DNA of 64,000 bases from Bradyrhizobium arachidis. GTDB taxonomy: Bacteria > Pseudomonadota > Alphaproteobacteria > Rhizobiales > Xanthobacteraceae. The stretch lies in NCBI RefSeq assembly GCF_024758505.1, contig NZ_CP077970.1, positions 5,580,001 to 5,644,000 on the forward strand, read 5' to 3'. The first letter of the stretch is position 1. Every line of letters starts with the position of its first letter. Below the pieces are notes generated by a model. That model made no database searches. It saw nothing but the letters and a program-made list of their open reading frames with translations, and had not been told where the DNA came from. The translations under genes were made by a program, and so were the position numbers. Positions 42,460 through 50,663 of this stretch are shown piece by piece.

Positions 42460-43650
42460 ATGGCCGCCGATCCCGTCGTCATCGTCTCCGCCGCCCGCAC
42501 CCCGCTCGGCCGTTTCATGGGCGAGCTGTCGCCGCTTCCTGCCCACAAGCTCGGCTCTCACGTGATTCGCGCGGCGCTGGAGCGGGCAAAGCTCGCACCG
42601 GAGAAGGTGGACGAGGTTTTCATGGGTTGCGTGCTGCCGGCAGGACAAGGCCAGGCGCCTGCCCGTCAGGCGGCGCGCGCGGCCGGCCTGCCCGACGCCA
42701 CCGGAGCGACGACGGTCAACAAGGTCTGCGGCTCCGGGATGAAGGCGACCATGCTGGCACATGACATCATCCGCGCCGGCTCCGCGGACATCGTCGTCTC
42801 CGGCGGCATGGAGAGCATGAGCAATGCGCCCTATCTGTTGGCGAAGGCGCGCGGCGGCTACCGCGCCGGGCACGACCGCATCCTCGACCACATGATGATG
42901 GACGGCCTCGAAGACGCCTACGAGACCGGTCGCTCCATGGGCGATTTCGGCGAAGCGACCGCGGAAGCCTATCAGTTCACCCGCAAGGATCAGGACGCCT
43001 ATGCGATGGAAACCCTGAGCCGCGCGCGCAAAGCGGTGGAGAGCGGCGCGTTCAAGGCAGAGATCGCGCCGATCACGCTCACCGAAAAGGCCGGACCGCG
43101 AATCATTGGCAACGACGAGCATCCGCTGAGGGTCGATCCGGCGAAGATCCCCGGACTGAAGCCGGCGTTCCGCGCCAACGGCACCATCACGCCCGCGGCC
43201 TCTTCGGCGAACGCCGACGGCGCGGCTGCGCTGGTCTTGACGCGGCGCGCGCTGGCCGACCGCAACGGCCTGCCCGTGCTGGCGGAGATCAAGGGCCATG
43301 CGACGCACAGTCAGGAACCGCAATGGTTCACGACCGCGCCGATCCCGGCGATCCGCAAGCTGCTCGACAAGGTCGGCTGGAGTGCCGGCGACGTGGACCT
43401 GTTCGAGATCAACGAAGCCTTTGCGGTGGTCGCGATGGCCGCGCAGCGCGATCTCGGCATCAACAGGGAGAAGCTGAACGTGAACGGCGGCGCCTGCGCG
43501 CTCGGCCATCCCATCGGCGCCACCGGCGCGCGGCTGATCGTGACGCTGTTGCATGCGCTGGAAGCGCAGAACCTCAAGCGCGGCGTCGCCGCGCTCTGCA
43601 TCGGCGGCGGCGAAGCTACCGCGATCGCCGTCGAACGCGTCGCGCATTAG
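42460..43650 (+). CDS. Acetyl-CoA C-acyltransferase (thiolase)
   Basis: A 396-aa degradative/biosynthetic thiolase. Nucleophile Cys90 is in VNKVCGSGMKA, NEAFA is present, the catalytic His is in GGACALGHPIGATGA, and the second Cys is in ALCIGGGEA near residue 385. It condenses two acetyl-CoA or cleaves 3-oxoacyl-CoA. It lies downstream of the enoyl-CoA hydratase and probably shares its TetR control. Confidence 0.95.
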   Translation: MAADPVVIVSAARTPLGRFMGELSPLPAHKLGSHVIRAALERAKLAPEKVDEVFMGCVLPAGQGQAPARQAARAAGLPDATGATTVNKVCGSGMKATMLAHDIIRAGSADIVVSGGMESMSNAPYLLAKARGGYRAGHDRILDHMMMDGLEDAYETGRSMGDFGEATAEAYQFTRKDQDAYAMETLSRARKAVESGAFKAEIAPITLTEKAGPRIIGNDEHPLRVDPAKIPGLKPAFRANGTITPAASSANADGAAALVLTRRALADRNGLPVLAEIKGHATHSQEPQWFTTAPIPAIRKLLDKVGWSAGDVDLFEINEAFAVVAMAAQRDLGINREKLNVNGGACALGHPIGATGARLIVTLLHALEAQNLKRGVAALCIGGGEATAIAVERVAH

Positions 43651-43660
43651 CTCTTTGTTT

Positions 43661-43758
43661 GAGCATGATCTCCGCGCAAATGCGTTCCGCGTTTGTCGCG
43701 AGGGGAAAACCGCTGCACACTTTGCGCTCACGCGGCCCTTCGGGTCCGGATCATGCTC
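43661..43758. repeat. Palindromic repeat (GAGCATGATC type)
   Basis: GAGCATGATC at 43661 and GATCATGCTC ending at 43758 are exact inverted copies; the interior contains GGGAAAACCGC. It is between the thiolase and the MFS gene. Confidence 0.8.
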
Positions 43759-43872
43759 TGGGCGAATGTCCGAAAATGAGGGAACTTTGCCATTTCGGCC
43801 GTGACGCCGGCATGGCATAGAGTGAAGCTCGATCAGGTCTATCAAGATCTCCCAATCAAGGTTGACGCACAG

Positions 43873-45156
43873 ATGATTTCGAACTGGCTTTCGGTCGCCC
43901 TCACCCGCCGCAACATACATTACGGCTGGGTGATGGTCGGCGTGACCTTCCTTGCTGCGCTGATCAGCGCAGGCACGGTCGGCGCGCCCGGCGTGTTCAT
44001 CGTTCCCCTGCAAAAGGAATTTGGCTGGACCACCGCGGAGATTTCGTCGGCACTGTCGATCCGCTTCATCCTGTTCGGACTGATGGCGCCGTTCGCGGCC
44101 GCCCTGCTCAACCGCTACGGCCTGCGCAACGTCACGCTGACGGCGCAACTGATCGTGGTGTCGGCGCTGGTGGCCTCGCTTGCGATGACGCAGGTCTGGC
44201 AGCTCATGCTGCTGTGGGGTGTGGTGATCGGCATCGGCACCGGCATGACCGCGCTGGTGCTAGGGGCCACCATCGCCACACGCTGGTTCGCCGCCCGGCG
44301 CGGCCTCGTCGTCGGCATCATGACCGCCAGCGTCGCAACGGGTCAGCTCGTGTTCCTGCCGCTGCTCGCGGCCGTCACCGAGCGTTTTGGTTGGCGCCTT
44401 GCGCTCACCTTCGTCTGCATCATGCTCGGCGTCTCCGCGATCGTCGTGGCGCTCGCGATGTGCGACCGCCCGAGCGACGTCGGCCTGCGGCCCTTCGGTG
44501 ACGAAGGCAGCGAGCCCCTGCCCGTCCCGCCGCAAAGCACCGCGCCGATCACGGCCGTGGCACTCGGCACGCTGCGCGATGCATCGAAGAGCGGCGCGTT
44601 CTGGATCCTGTTTGCGACCTTCTTCGTCTGCGGCGCTTCGACCAACGGCCTCGTCCAGGTGCATCTGATCCCGATGTGCCTCGATTTCGGCATCCCGCAA
44701 GTGCAGGCAGCGAGCCTGCTCGCCGCGATGGGCATTTTCGACTTCTTCGGCACCATCATGTCGGGCTGGCTGTCGGACCGCTACGACAATCGCTACCTCC
44801 TGTTCTGGTACTATGGCCTGCGGGGACTCTCGCTGATCTTCCTCCCCTTCAGCGACTTCTCGTTCTACGGCCTTTCGCTGTTTGCGATGTTCTATGGCCT
44901 CGACTGGATCGCGACCGTGCCGCCGACGGTGCGGTTGACAGCGCAAAAGTTCGGCCCGGAGCGCGCCAATTTGGTGTTCGGCTGGATCTTTGCCGGCCAC
45001 CAGCTCGGCGCCGGCACTGCGGCGTTCGGCGCTGGCCTGTCGCGCACGCTGCTGGCGAGCTACCTGCCCGCCTTCTTCGTCGCCGGCGCGCTTTGCGTCT
45101 TCGCGGCGCTGATCGTGCTTGCGATCTCGCGGCAGGCGAAGCCGGCGATGGCGTAG
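43873..45156 (+). CDS. MFS transporter
   Basis: A 427-aa permease with about 12 transmembrane segments. The first half has PLQKEFGWTTAEIS and LLNRYGLRNVTL (loop 2-3), typical of oxalate/formate antiporter-like (OFA) and monocarboxylate carriers. Substrate unknown; its position after acyl-CoA genes suggests an organic acid (inference). The ATG at 43873 is chosen for fit with family length and hydrophobic start; the longer reading from 43801 has no support. Confidence 0.85.
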   Translation: MISNWLSVALTRRNIHYGWVMVGVTFLAALISAGTVGAPGVFIVPLQKEFGWTTAEISSALSIRFILFGLMAPFAAALLNRYGLRNVTLTAQLIVVSALVASLAMTQVWQLMLLWGVVIGIGTGMTALVLGATIATRWFAARRGLVVGIMTASVATGQLVFLPLLAAVTERFGWRLALTFVCIMLGVSAIVVALAMCDRPSDVGLRPFGDEGSEPLPVPPQSTAPITAVALGTLRDASKSGAFWILFATFFVCGASTNGLVQVHLIPMCLDFGIPQVQAASLLAAMGIFDFFGTIMSGWLSDRYDNRYLLFWYYGLRGLSLIFLPFSDFSFYGLSLFAMFYGLDWIATVPPTVRLTAQKFGPERANLVFGWIFAGHQLGAGTAAFGAGLSRTLLASYLPAFFVAGALCVFAALIVLAISRQAKPAMA

Positions 45157-45198
45157 GTCCGCCGTCCCGGAGAAAGCGCGAGGCCTGGCGTGGCCCCG

Positions 45199-47235
45199 CT
45201 ATGGCGACGCTTGCCTTCGCGCGATCTCCACGCGGGCGCCATAGTCCGACTGGCCAACGGAAAAATGAAAAAGACTGAGAGCGTCTCCGCTCAGGACCGC
45301 GCCTCCAGATGTGAGATGGTTCAGGCCAACCCAGCCATCGCGCATCCAGACCACCCCGGGCTTGACGTCGCCGGTGACACAGGCCTTTGCCGCGAACTCA
45401 CCCCGCTCATTGTAGATCCTGATCGCATCCCCGTTGGCGACCTGGCGCGCCTCGGCATCAACGGGCGATATCAGGAGTTGCGGGGCGACATTGTGCTTTG
45501 CCAATGATGGAAGCGCCTGACCCTCGTCATAGAACGCATGAAAGTGCGTCAGCGTCCTTCCGAAGCTCAGCGATAGCGGATAGGGCGAAGCCTGGTTGTC
45601 GCTGTGCACCGGGAGCGGCGGAAGTCCGACCCTTGCCGCTTGCGGCGAGCTGAATTCGATCTTGCCGGACGGTGAATCGAATTTCCGGTCCGCATACGCG
45701 ATCGCTGATACGTTCAGAGGCAGGAAGCCACCCGCAGCGCGCAGAGACCCAACGGTCGCATGGCCGGTTGTCGCATCATTCAAGATGGCATCGATCACCT
45801 CTTCCATCGAAGCCCACGGAAAGAAGTCGGCAACCCCAACAGACTCTGCCAGGGATTTCAGAATTTCGTGGATCGGACGGGTCTCGCCCTCGCGCTCAAG
45901 TGCACGTTCCATCAGATAGAGGTGCGTGTTCGTCACCTTGAATCCCAGCTCCTCGAGCCAGGCGGTTCCAGGCAGCACGACATCCGCGAAACGCCGCGCA
46001 GTCTCATTCATGAACAGATCAACGCAAACGACCAGATCCGTCTTGTCGAGGCCATGCGAGATTTGACCGGCGTCCGCGAAAGACGACAGCATGTTGGTGC
46101 CCAGAAGGAGCAAGACTTTGAGCCGCCCGTCGGACAAGGCCTTCGCAATATCGGGCATTTGGTCGGGAACATAGTTGCCCGGCGGTCGCGCCATACCCGC
46201 GTTCAGATTGCGCAAGGTCGCGCTGTGGGCGCCATGACGTGGGCCGAGACCGCCCCCAGCGATCCCAAAATTGCCGGTCAAAGCCGGCAGACAACTGATC
46301 GCACGCGCCGCGTTCCAACCATTGGCACTCTTGTGCATCGAGCTGCCGCCGAGGAGGATCATGGCCGGTCGCGTGGACGCGTAGGCTCTCGCGAACGAAG
46401 CAATCTGGCCTTCCTCAAGGCCGGTCTGTGTTGCTGCCCAAGCGGGCGTAAAGGGCAGAACGTGCGACGACAATTCCTCGAACCCAACGGTATGTGCTTC
46501 GACAAACGCGGCGTCGTAGAGTTTTTCGGTAACGATGACGTGCATCACGGCCAGGGCGAGCGCCGCGTCCGACCCGGGTCGGATCAGGAGTGCTTCGTCC
46601 GATTGAGCTGCGGCTTCCGTTCTCCTCACATCGATCGCGACGACCTTGGCCCCGCGCCGACGCGCCGCGACGATGTAGCGGGCGGTATTGGGCTGGCTCG
46701 CAATGTTCGCGCCCCAGAGGACGATCATGCGCGAGTTCTCAGCCATATCCTCCTTGGTATTGACCTTGAGTGCGCCTGACAAACCCACGCCAAAACCGCC
46801 AAGCCCCCAACAGACCATCGCGGGGTGCCAATTCTGACATCCATACATATTCGCAAAACGCTGCATCAACTGGACTGTCATGGCACTGCCCGCCGTGAAG
46901 CCGCCATGTCCTGCCCATAGACCCACCGCCTCGGGTCCGGCCGACCGCATCCGCTTCGCCATGAAATCCAGCGCCTCGTCCCAGCTTACGCGGCGCCAAG
47001 TGTCGGTGCGGCGATCGTCGCGAATCTGGGGGTAGAGCAGCCGTTTCGAATTGCCAAATATCTCGGCGGTCGCGCGCCCGCGAACGCAGAGAAACCCGGC
47101 ACTGTCCGGATTGTCCTTGTCTCCGCTCAGCGACTTCAGCCGACCGCCTTCGACCTCAACCTGCATTCCGCAGAACGTCGGGTGGCAATTCATCGGACAC
47201 ATGGTGCGGACGATCTTCGCATCGACAGCCGACAT
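45199..47235 (-). CDS. Molybdopterin oxidoreductase, DMSO-reductase family
   Basis: A 678-aa catalytic subunit. The N-terminal [4Fe-4S] site has Cys13, Cys17, Cys22 and Cys50 (CPMNC-HPTFC...GFLCVRG), an unusual x3-x4 spacing. HPAMVCWGLGGFGVG near 138-152 contains a Cys that may be the Mo ligand. C-terminal MGD-binding sequences (SFGRTLTHFHAF, RQVANGDAIRIYNERGEF) are present. No Tat signal, so it is likely cytoplasmic. No iron-sulfur or cytochrome partner gene is adjacent, so its electron partner is unknown. It may act as a formate dehydrogenase-like or other oxidoreductase; the substrate cannot be read. It is convergent with the MFS gene. Confidence 0.85.
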   Translation of the reverse strand: MSAVDAKIVRTMCPMNCHPTFCGMQVEVEGGRLKSLSGDKDNPDSAGFLCVRGRATAEIFGNSKRLLYPQIRDDRRTDTWRRVSWDEALDFMAKRMRSAGPEAVGLWAGHGGFTAGSAMTVQLMQRFANMYGCQNWHPAMVCWGLGGFGVGLSGALKVNTKEDMAENSRMIVLWGANIASQPNTARYIVAARRRGAKVVAIDVRRTEAAAQSDEALLIRPGSDAALALAVMHVIVTEKLYDAAFVEAHTVGFEELSSHVLPFTPAWAATQTGLEEGQIASFARAYASTRPAMILLGGSSMHKSANGWNAARAISCLPALTGNFGIAGGGLGPRHGAHSATLRNLNAGMARPPGNYVPDQMPDIAKALSDGRLKVLLLLGTNMLSSFADAGQISHGLDKTDLVVCVDLFMNETARRFADVVLPGTAWLEELGFKVTNTHLYLMERALEREGETRPIHEILKSLAESVGVADFFPWASMEEVIDAILNDATTGHATVGSLRAAGGFLPLNVSAIAYADRKFDSPSGKIEFSSPQAARVGLPPLPVHSDNQASPYPLSLSFGRTLTHFHAFYDEGQALPSLAKHNVAPQLLISPVDAEARQVANGDAIRIYNERGEFAAKACVTGDVKPGVVWMRDGWVGLNHLTSGGAVLSGDALSLFHFSVGQSDYGARVEIARRQASP

Positions 47236-47334
47236 GAGCGAACCCTCCCGGTCTCATTCTCGCGACGATCCTATCAGAGACGGAATAGAGCGGCAGCCCC
47301 AATGAGGCCGCGTTCTCGTCTCTGGGACCTTGCG

Positions 47335-48417
47335 TCAGGGACCAAAGACGGCGGACACTCCGCCCAGAACCCGCCATGAGGGCGTTGCCTGGACGCCGTT
47401 GTAATTGTTGGTGACGGGCAAGCCGACCAGCACATAGCCTGACCAGTTTTCGACGGTGACCCGCAGTCCCGGCGAAACGTAGATCGTATTGCCGCCGGAG
47501 TTCGGATCAGCCACGCCTGCTATTCGCTGCTTGTCGTGCCATTCGCCGTTGATCTCGAGGATTGCGTCGAGTGCAACGTGCTTATGGGGGGCAGCCACCG
47601 GCTGAGCCTTGGTTGCCAGTCGATGATCGTGGCCAGCATGTGCATACGCATCCGGAGGGCCGTGCGAATGCGGCTCGGTCGCGGTTTCGCCGAACAACCG
47701 GTAGGAAAGTGCCGCATTGTAGAGAAGGCGATTGCCCAGGTTGGTATCCTGCGTGCCGGTCCCGGTCACGATTGCAAGCAGGTTGGCATGGAAACTCAAT
47801 GCTGGGGTCAATCGCTGGCTGAAGGCGGCTCCAAACAGGCCATCCCAGGAACCTGATCCCGGCTGAAATTCAGCCTCAAACGTTTCACCGAACGGGTCCA
47901 CCAGGTTGGTTCTTCCCGTCGGAGCTTTGAATCCGAACAGCACTGCCGCTTGCGTTCCTCTCACCGAGTCATTCAAGAAGCGGTATTGACCAAGCACGGT
48001 GACATCTCCGAACCCGGAGGTATCGCCACGGTCCCGCACCGTCGCGGGGTCGGCCGGGTCTTCCTGTACGCCTTCGAGAATGCCGGTGCGGCGTACCCAT
48101 GGCAGGCGCAGCGACACGGTCAGATCATTAGTGACGCCGTAGGACAGCGCCAGAACCCGGCTCTCTACGGTTTGCAAGCCGTGGACATCGTTGCCGATGT
48201 TGGCCAGCAAAGTCTGATCGCTGAGCTGCTTGAGCCGGAGATATTCGACGTACGCAGAAACAGCAAATTGTCCCTGATCCAATGTCCCTGCACCGATCGT
48301 GAAAATGCCGCCGGCCCCACCGACGCCGCCAACGCCTGGATGATGTGCCGATGCAGCAGTCGCAGTGATCGCGGTCGATGCGACCAAAGCCGCGGTGAAA
48401 AGGCGTCGATAGATCAT
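47335..48417 (-). CDS. Secreted outer-membrane-like beta protein with His-rich loop
   Basis: A 360-aa protein with a signal peptide (about 1-24, ending ATAASA-HH). The mature part has alternating beta strands (SYGVTNDLTVSLRLPWV, VTVLGQYRFLNDS, LFGFKAPTGR...) and ends in a GVSAVFGP strand; this fits the transporter/MetA-pathway phenol-degradation outer-membrane family. A His-rich loop (PHSHG...HAGHDH) and the mature N-terminal HH suggest metal binding. No metal transporter is adjacent. It is on the same strand as the molybdoenzyme, 100 bp upstream. Confidence 0.65.
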   Translation of the reverse strand: MIYRRLFTAALVASTAITATAASAHHPGVGGVGGAGGIFTIGAGTLDQGQFAVSAYVEYLRLKQLSDQTLLANIGNDVHGLQTVESRVLALSYGVTNDLTVSLRLPWVRRTGILEGVQEDPADPATVRDRGDTSGFGDVTVLGQYRFLNDSVRGTQAAVLFGFKAPTGRTNLVDPFGETFEAEFQPGSGSWDGLFGAAFSQRLTPALSFHANLLAIVTGTGTQDTNLGNRLLYNAALSYRLFGETATEPHSHGPPDAYAHAGHDHRLATKAQPVAAPHKHVALDAILEINGEWHDKQRIAGVADPNSGGNTIYVSPGLRVTVENWSGYVLVGLPVTNNYNGVQATPSWRVLGGVSAVFGP

Positions 48418-48546
48418 GTCTGCCCCCTACTGACCTTGCCGGCACACACCTGCCGCGAGTCCTGCGCGCTGTGTGGTTGCAATACGTCGGGTACGAAGTC
48501 GTCCGGACCGACCACCACGACAGGCAGCCTTAAGGACGTCGCCGGA

Positions 48547-48933
48547 TCAGACAGCAATTGCTGGTGGAGCGCGACTCTGGGGGCGGGTCAGAAAGCGATC
48601 AACGTGACGATCGTTCCGAAGTTCGAAAGCGAGAGTTCGAGCCAACATGAACGCAGAACCCAGGGCCACCCGTTCCACGACGGCAAAATGGCTGCCTGCC
48701 CAGTTCGAGCATATTGGACACAATCTGCAGGCAGGGTTCTGGTCGCCAGGCGTCTCGTCAGCGGGGGCTTCGGTCGCGCCGTGACTGGAGCAGATTATGC
48801 TCAGGACAACGTCGATCGCATCGTCATGTTGCGCGATCGGGATCGAAAGCGGCGGCCCGGCCAGAGCGGGTTGCAGCAGACCTGCTATCGCAAGTCCCAC
48901 AAGCAGGGCTCTGAGTATCCAGCGCGGAGTCAC
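48547..48933 (-). CDS. DUF2946-like small secreted protein (CRLCPIC)
   Basis: A 128-aa protein with a signal peptide (LRALLVGLAIAGLLQPALA) and a Cys-rich motif ICSSHG...CRLCPIC, similar to DUF2946, a family often found near metal-related outer-membrane proteins. I chose the GTG at 48933, which starts just before the signal peptide; the reading to 49041 would add residues before it. The gene lies beside the His-rich outer-membrane-like gene (129 bp between). The family call is moderate. Confidence 0.55.
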   Translation of the reverse strand: MTPRWILRALLVGLAIAGLLQPALAGPPLSIPIAQHDDAIDVVLSIICSSHGATEAPADETPGDQNPACRLCPICSNWAGSHFAVVERVALGSAFMLARTLAFELRNDRHVDRFLTRPQSRAPPAIAV

Positions 48934-49156
48934 CTTGGTTAACCCCCAATACGCATACGTCCACGATCCGATGCTCGATCCGGGACTAACCATCGTCAAT
49001 ACCAGCGTCGCAATTTTGGGGATATGTAGCCTGGAGGACACGCGCGTGTCAGGCAGGTCCGGGGCATATTGCCGTTAGACTCCACGGCACAAACGTGGAC
49101 AATACTGAAGCGTTTCACGCGCTCAGTACACGCCAAGATGTGCCCAGGGGAAACAA

Positions 49157-50632
49157 ATGCCGGCTTCCGTACCGTCGTCCATACCCACCATCCCGACCGT
49201 TCCTTTGACTGCCGAAATGCGCGATTCGCTGCGCGCGATCGTGGGCGAGAAGGGCCTCATCGAGGACGAACATGGCAAGCAGCCGTTCGTGACGGATTGG
49301 CGTGGATTGACGGTCGGACGTGCCGGGGCCGTTGTTCGTCCCGCCAGCACCGAGGAAGTCTCTGATGTGGTCCGGCTTTGCCATGAGCACGGCATCGCGA
49401 TCGTGCCGCAGGGTGGAAACACCGGGCTGATGGCCGGGGCCACGCCCTGGCCGTCACATACGGGCATCGTGTTGTCGCTTGGCCGCATGAACCGCGTCCT
49501 TGGCGTCGATGCCGTCGGCTACACGATGACGGTCGAGGCCGGCTGCGTCCTGCAGACTCTCCAGGAGATTGCGGCCGACCACGACAGGTTTTTGCCGCTC
49601 AGCCTTGGCGCCCAGGGCTCCTGCATGATCGGTGGCAATTTGTCGACCAACGCCGGCGGCGTGCAGGTGCTCCGCTATGGCAATGCGCGCAATCTCGTCC
49701 TGGGGCTCGAGGTCGTATTGGCCAACGGCGAGGTCTGGGACGGATTGCGCGCGCTCAAGAAGGACAACACGGGCTACGACCTCAAGCACCTCTTCATGGG
49801 CGCCGAAGGTACGCTAGGTATCATCACCAAGGCCGTCCTCAAGCTATGGCCGGCGCCCAAGGACGTGTGCACGGCGTGGCTGGCGATCCGCGATCCGCAG
49901 GCGGCCGTGGAGATACTGTCCGAGGCGCATGCGGCGTCCGAGGACAATGTCGGCTCCTGCGAGATATTGAGCCGCGCCGCCGTTGACCTGGTGCTCCGCC
50001 ATATTCCCGGCACCCAGGATCCAATCAAGGCGGACATGCCATGGTACCTGCTGCTTGAATGGGCGTCTTCGCGCCCACGCCAGGACGGGGCTGACGGCAT
50101 GTCCGAGAAGATGGAGCAGTTTCTCGAAGGTCAGCTCGAGGCCGGCCGCGTGCTCGATGCGGTGATCGCCCAGACGGTCAGCCAATCGCGCAACATGTGG
50201 CGCATCCGGGAATCCATGGCCGAGGCCCACCGAGCCGAGGGGCCGGGGCTGAGCTTTGACGTCTCGGTGGCGATCTCCAAAATTCCTGAGTTCATCGACA
50301 AGGGGTTGAAGGCTGTGCTCGACATTCTTCCGACGATCAGACCCTATCCGTTGGGACACATTGGCGACGGCAATCTGCATTTTTCGTTCATGGGGCCCAA
50401 GGGCATGGATCAGCAGACGCTGACCCAATACAAGGCCGCCATCACGCGTGCCGTGAACGATCTCGTCACCTCCATGGGCGGCTCGATCTCGGCGGAACAC
50501 GGAATCGGCATGGACAAGCTCGACGAGCTCAGTCACTACCGATCGAAGACCGAGCTCGACATCATGCGAACGATCAAGCGAGCGCTGGATCCGCAAAACA
50601 TCATGAATCCCGGCAAGGTGCTGCGGCTCTGA
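49157..50632 (+). CDS. FAD-binding D-2-hydroxyacid dehydrogenase (D-lactate/D-2-hydroxyglutarate type)
   Basis: A 491-aa FAD-linked oxidase of the GlcD/D-LDH family. The FAD PP-loop is PQGGNTGLMAGATPW (about 83-97), the isoalloxazine region SLGAQGSCMIGGNLSTNAGG (about 149-168), and the C-terminal metal/substrate motif is GHIGDGNLHFSF with SAEHGIGM (about 397-450). This matches D-2-hydroxyglutarate dehydrogenases. An ATG at 49157 follows a weak AGGGGAAAC. It is alone on the plus strand, convergent with the carboxylase gene. Confidence 0.9.
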   Translation: MPASVPSSIPTIPTVPLTAEMRDSLRAIVGEKGLIEDEHGKQPFVTDWRGLTVGRAGAVVRPASTEEVSDVVRLCHEHGIAIVPQGGNTGLMAGATPWPSHTGIVLSLGRMNRVLGVDAVGYTMTVEAGCVLQTLQEIAADHDRFLPLSLGAQGSCMIGGNLSTNAGGVQVLRYGNARNLVLGLEVVLANGEVWDGLRALKKDNTGYDLKHLFMGAEGTLGIITKAVLKLWPAPKDVCTAWLAIRDPQAAVEILSEAHAASEDNVGSCEILSRAAVDLVLRHIPGTQDPIKADMPWYLLLEWASSRPRQDGADGMSEKMEQFLEGQLEAGRVLDAVIAQTVSQSRNMWRIRESMAEAHRAEGPGLSFDVSVAISKIPEFIDKGLKAVLDILPTIRPYPLGHIGDGNLHFSFMGPKGMDQQTLTQYKAAITRAVNDLVTSMGGSISAEHGIGMDKLDELSHYRSKTELDIMRTIKRALDPQNIMNPGKVLRL

Positions 50633-50663
50633 TCGACGCCGGGGCAGAACACGCGCCTCACGC

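Noticed and set aside
42412..44148. Minus-strand open frame (578 codons) opposite the thiolase and MFS start
   Set aside because: The thiolase on the plus strand has full catalytic motifs; this frame is an antisense shadow.
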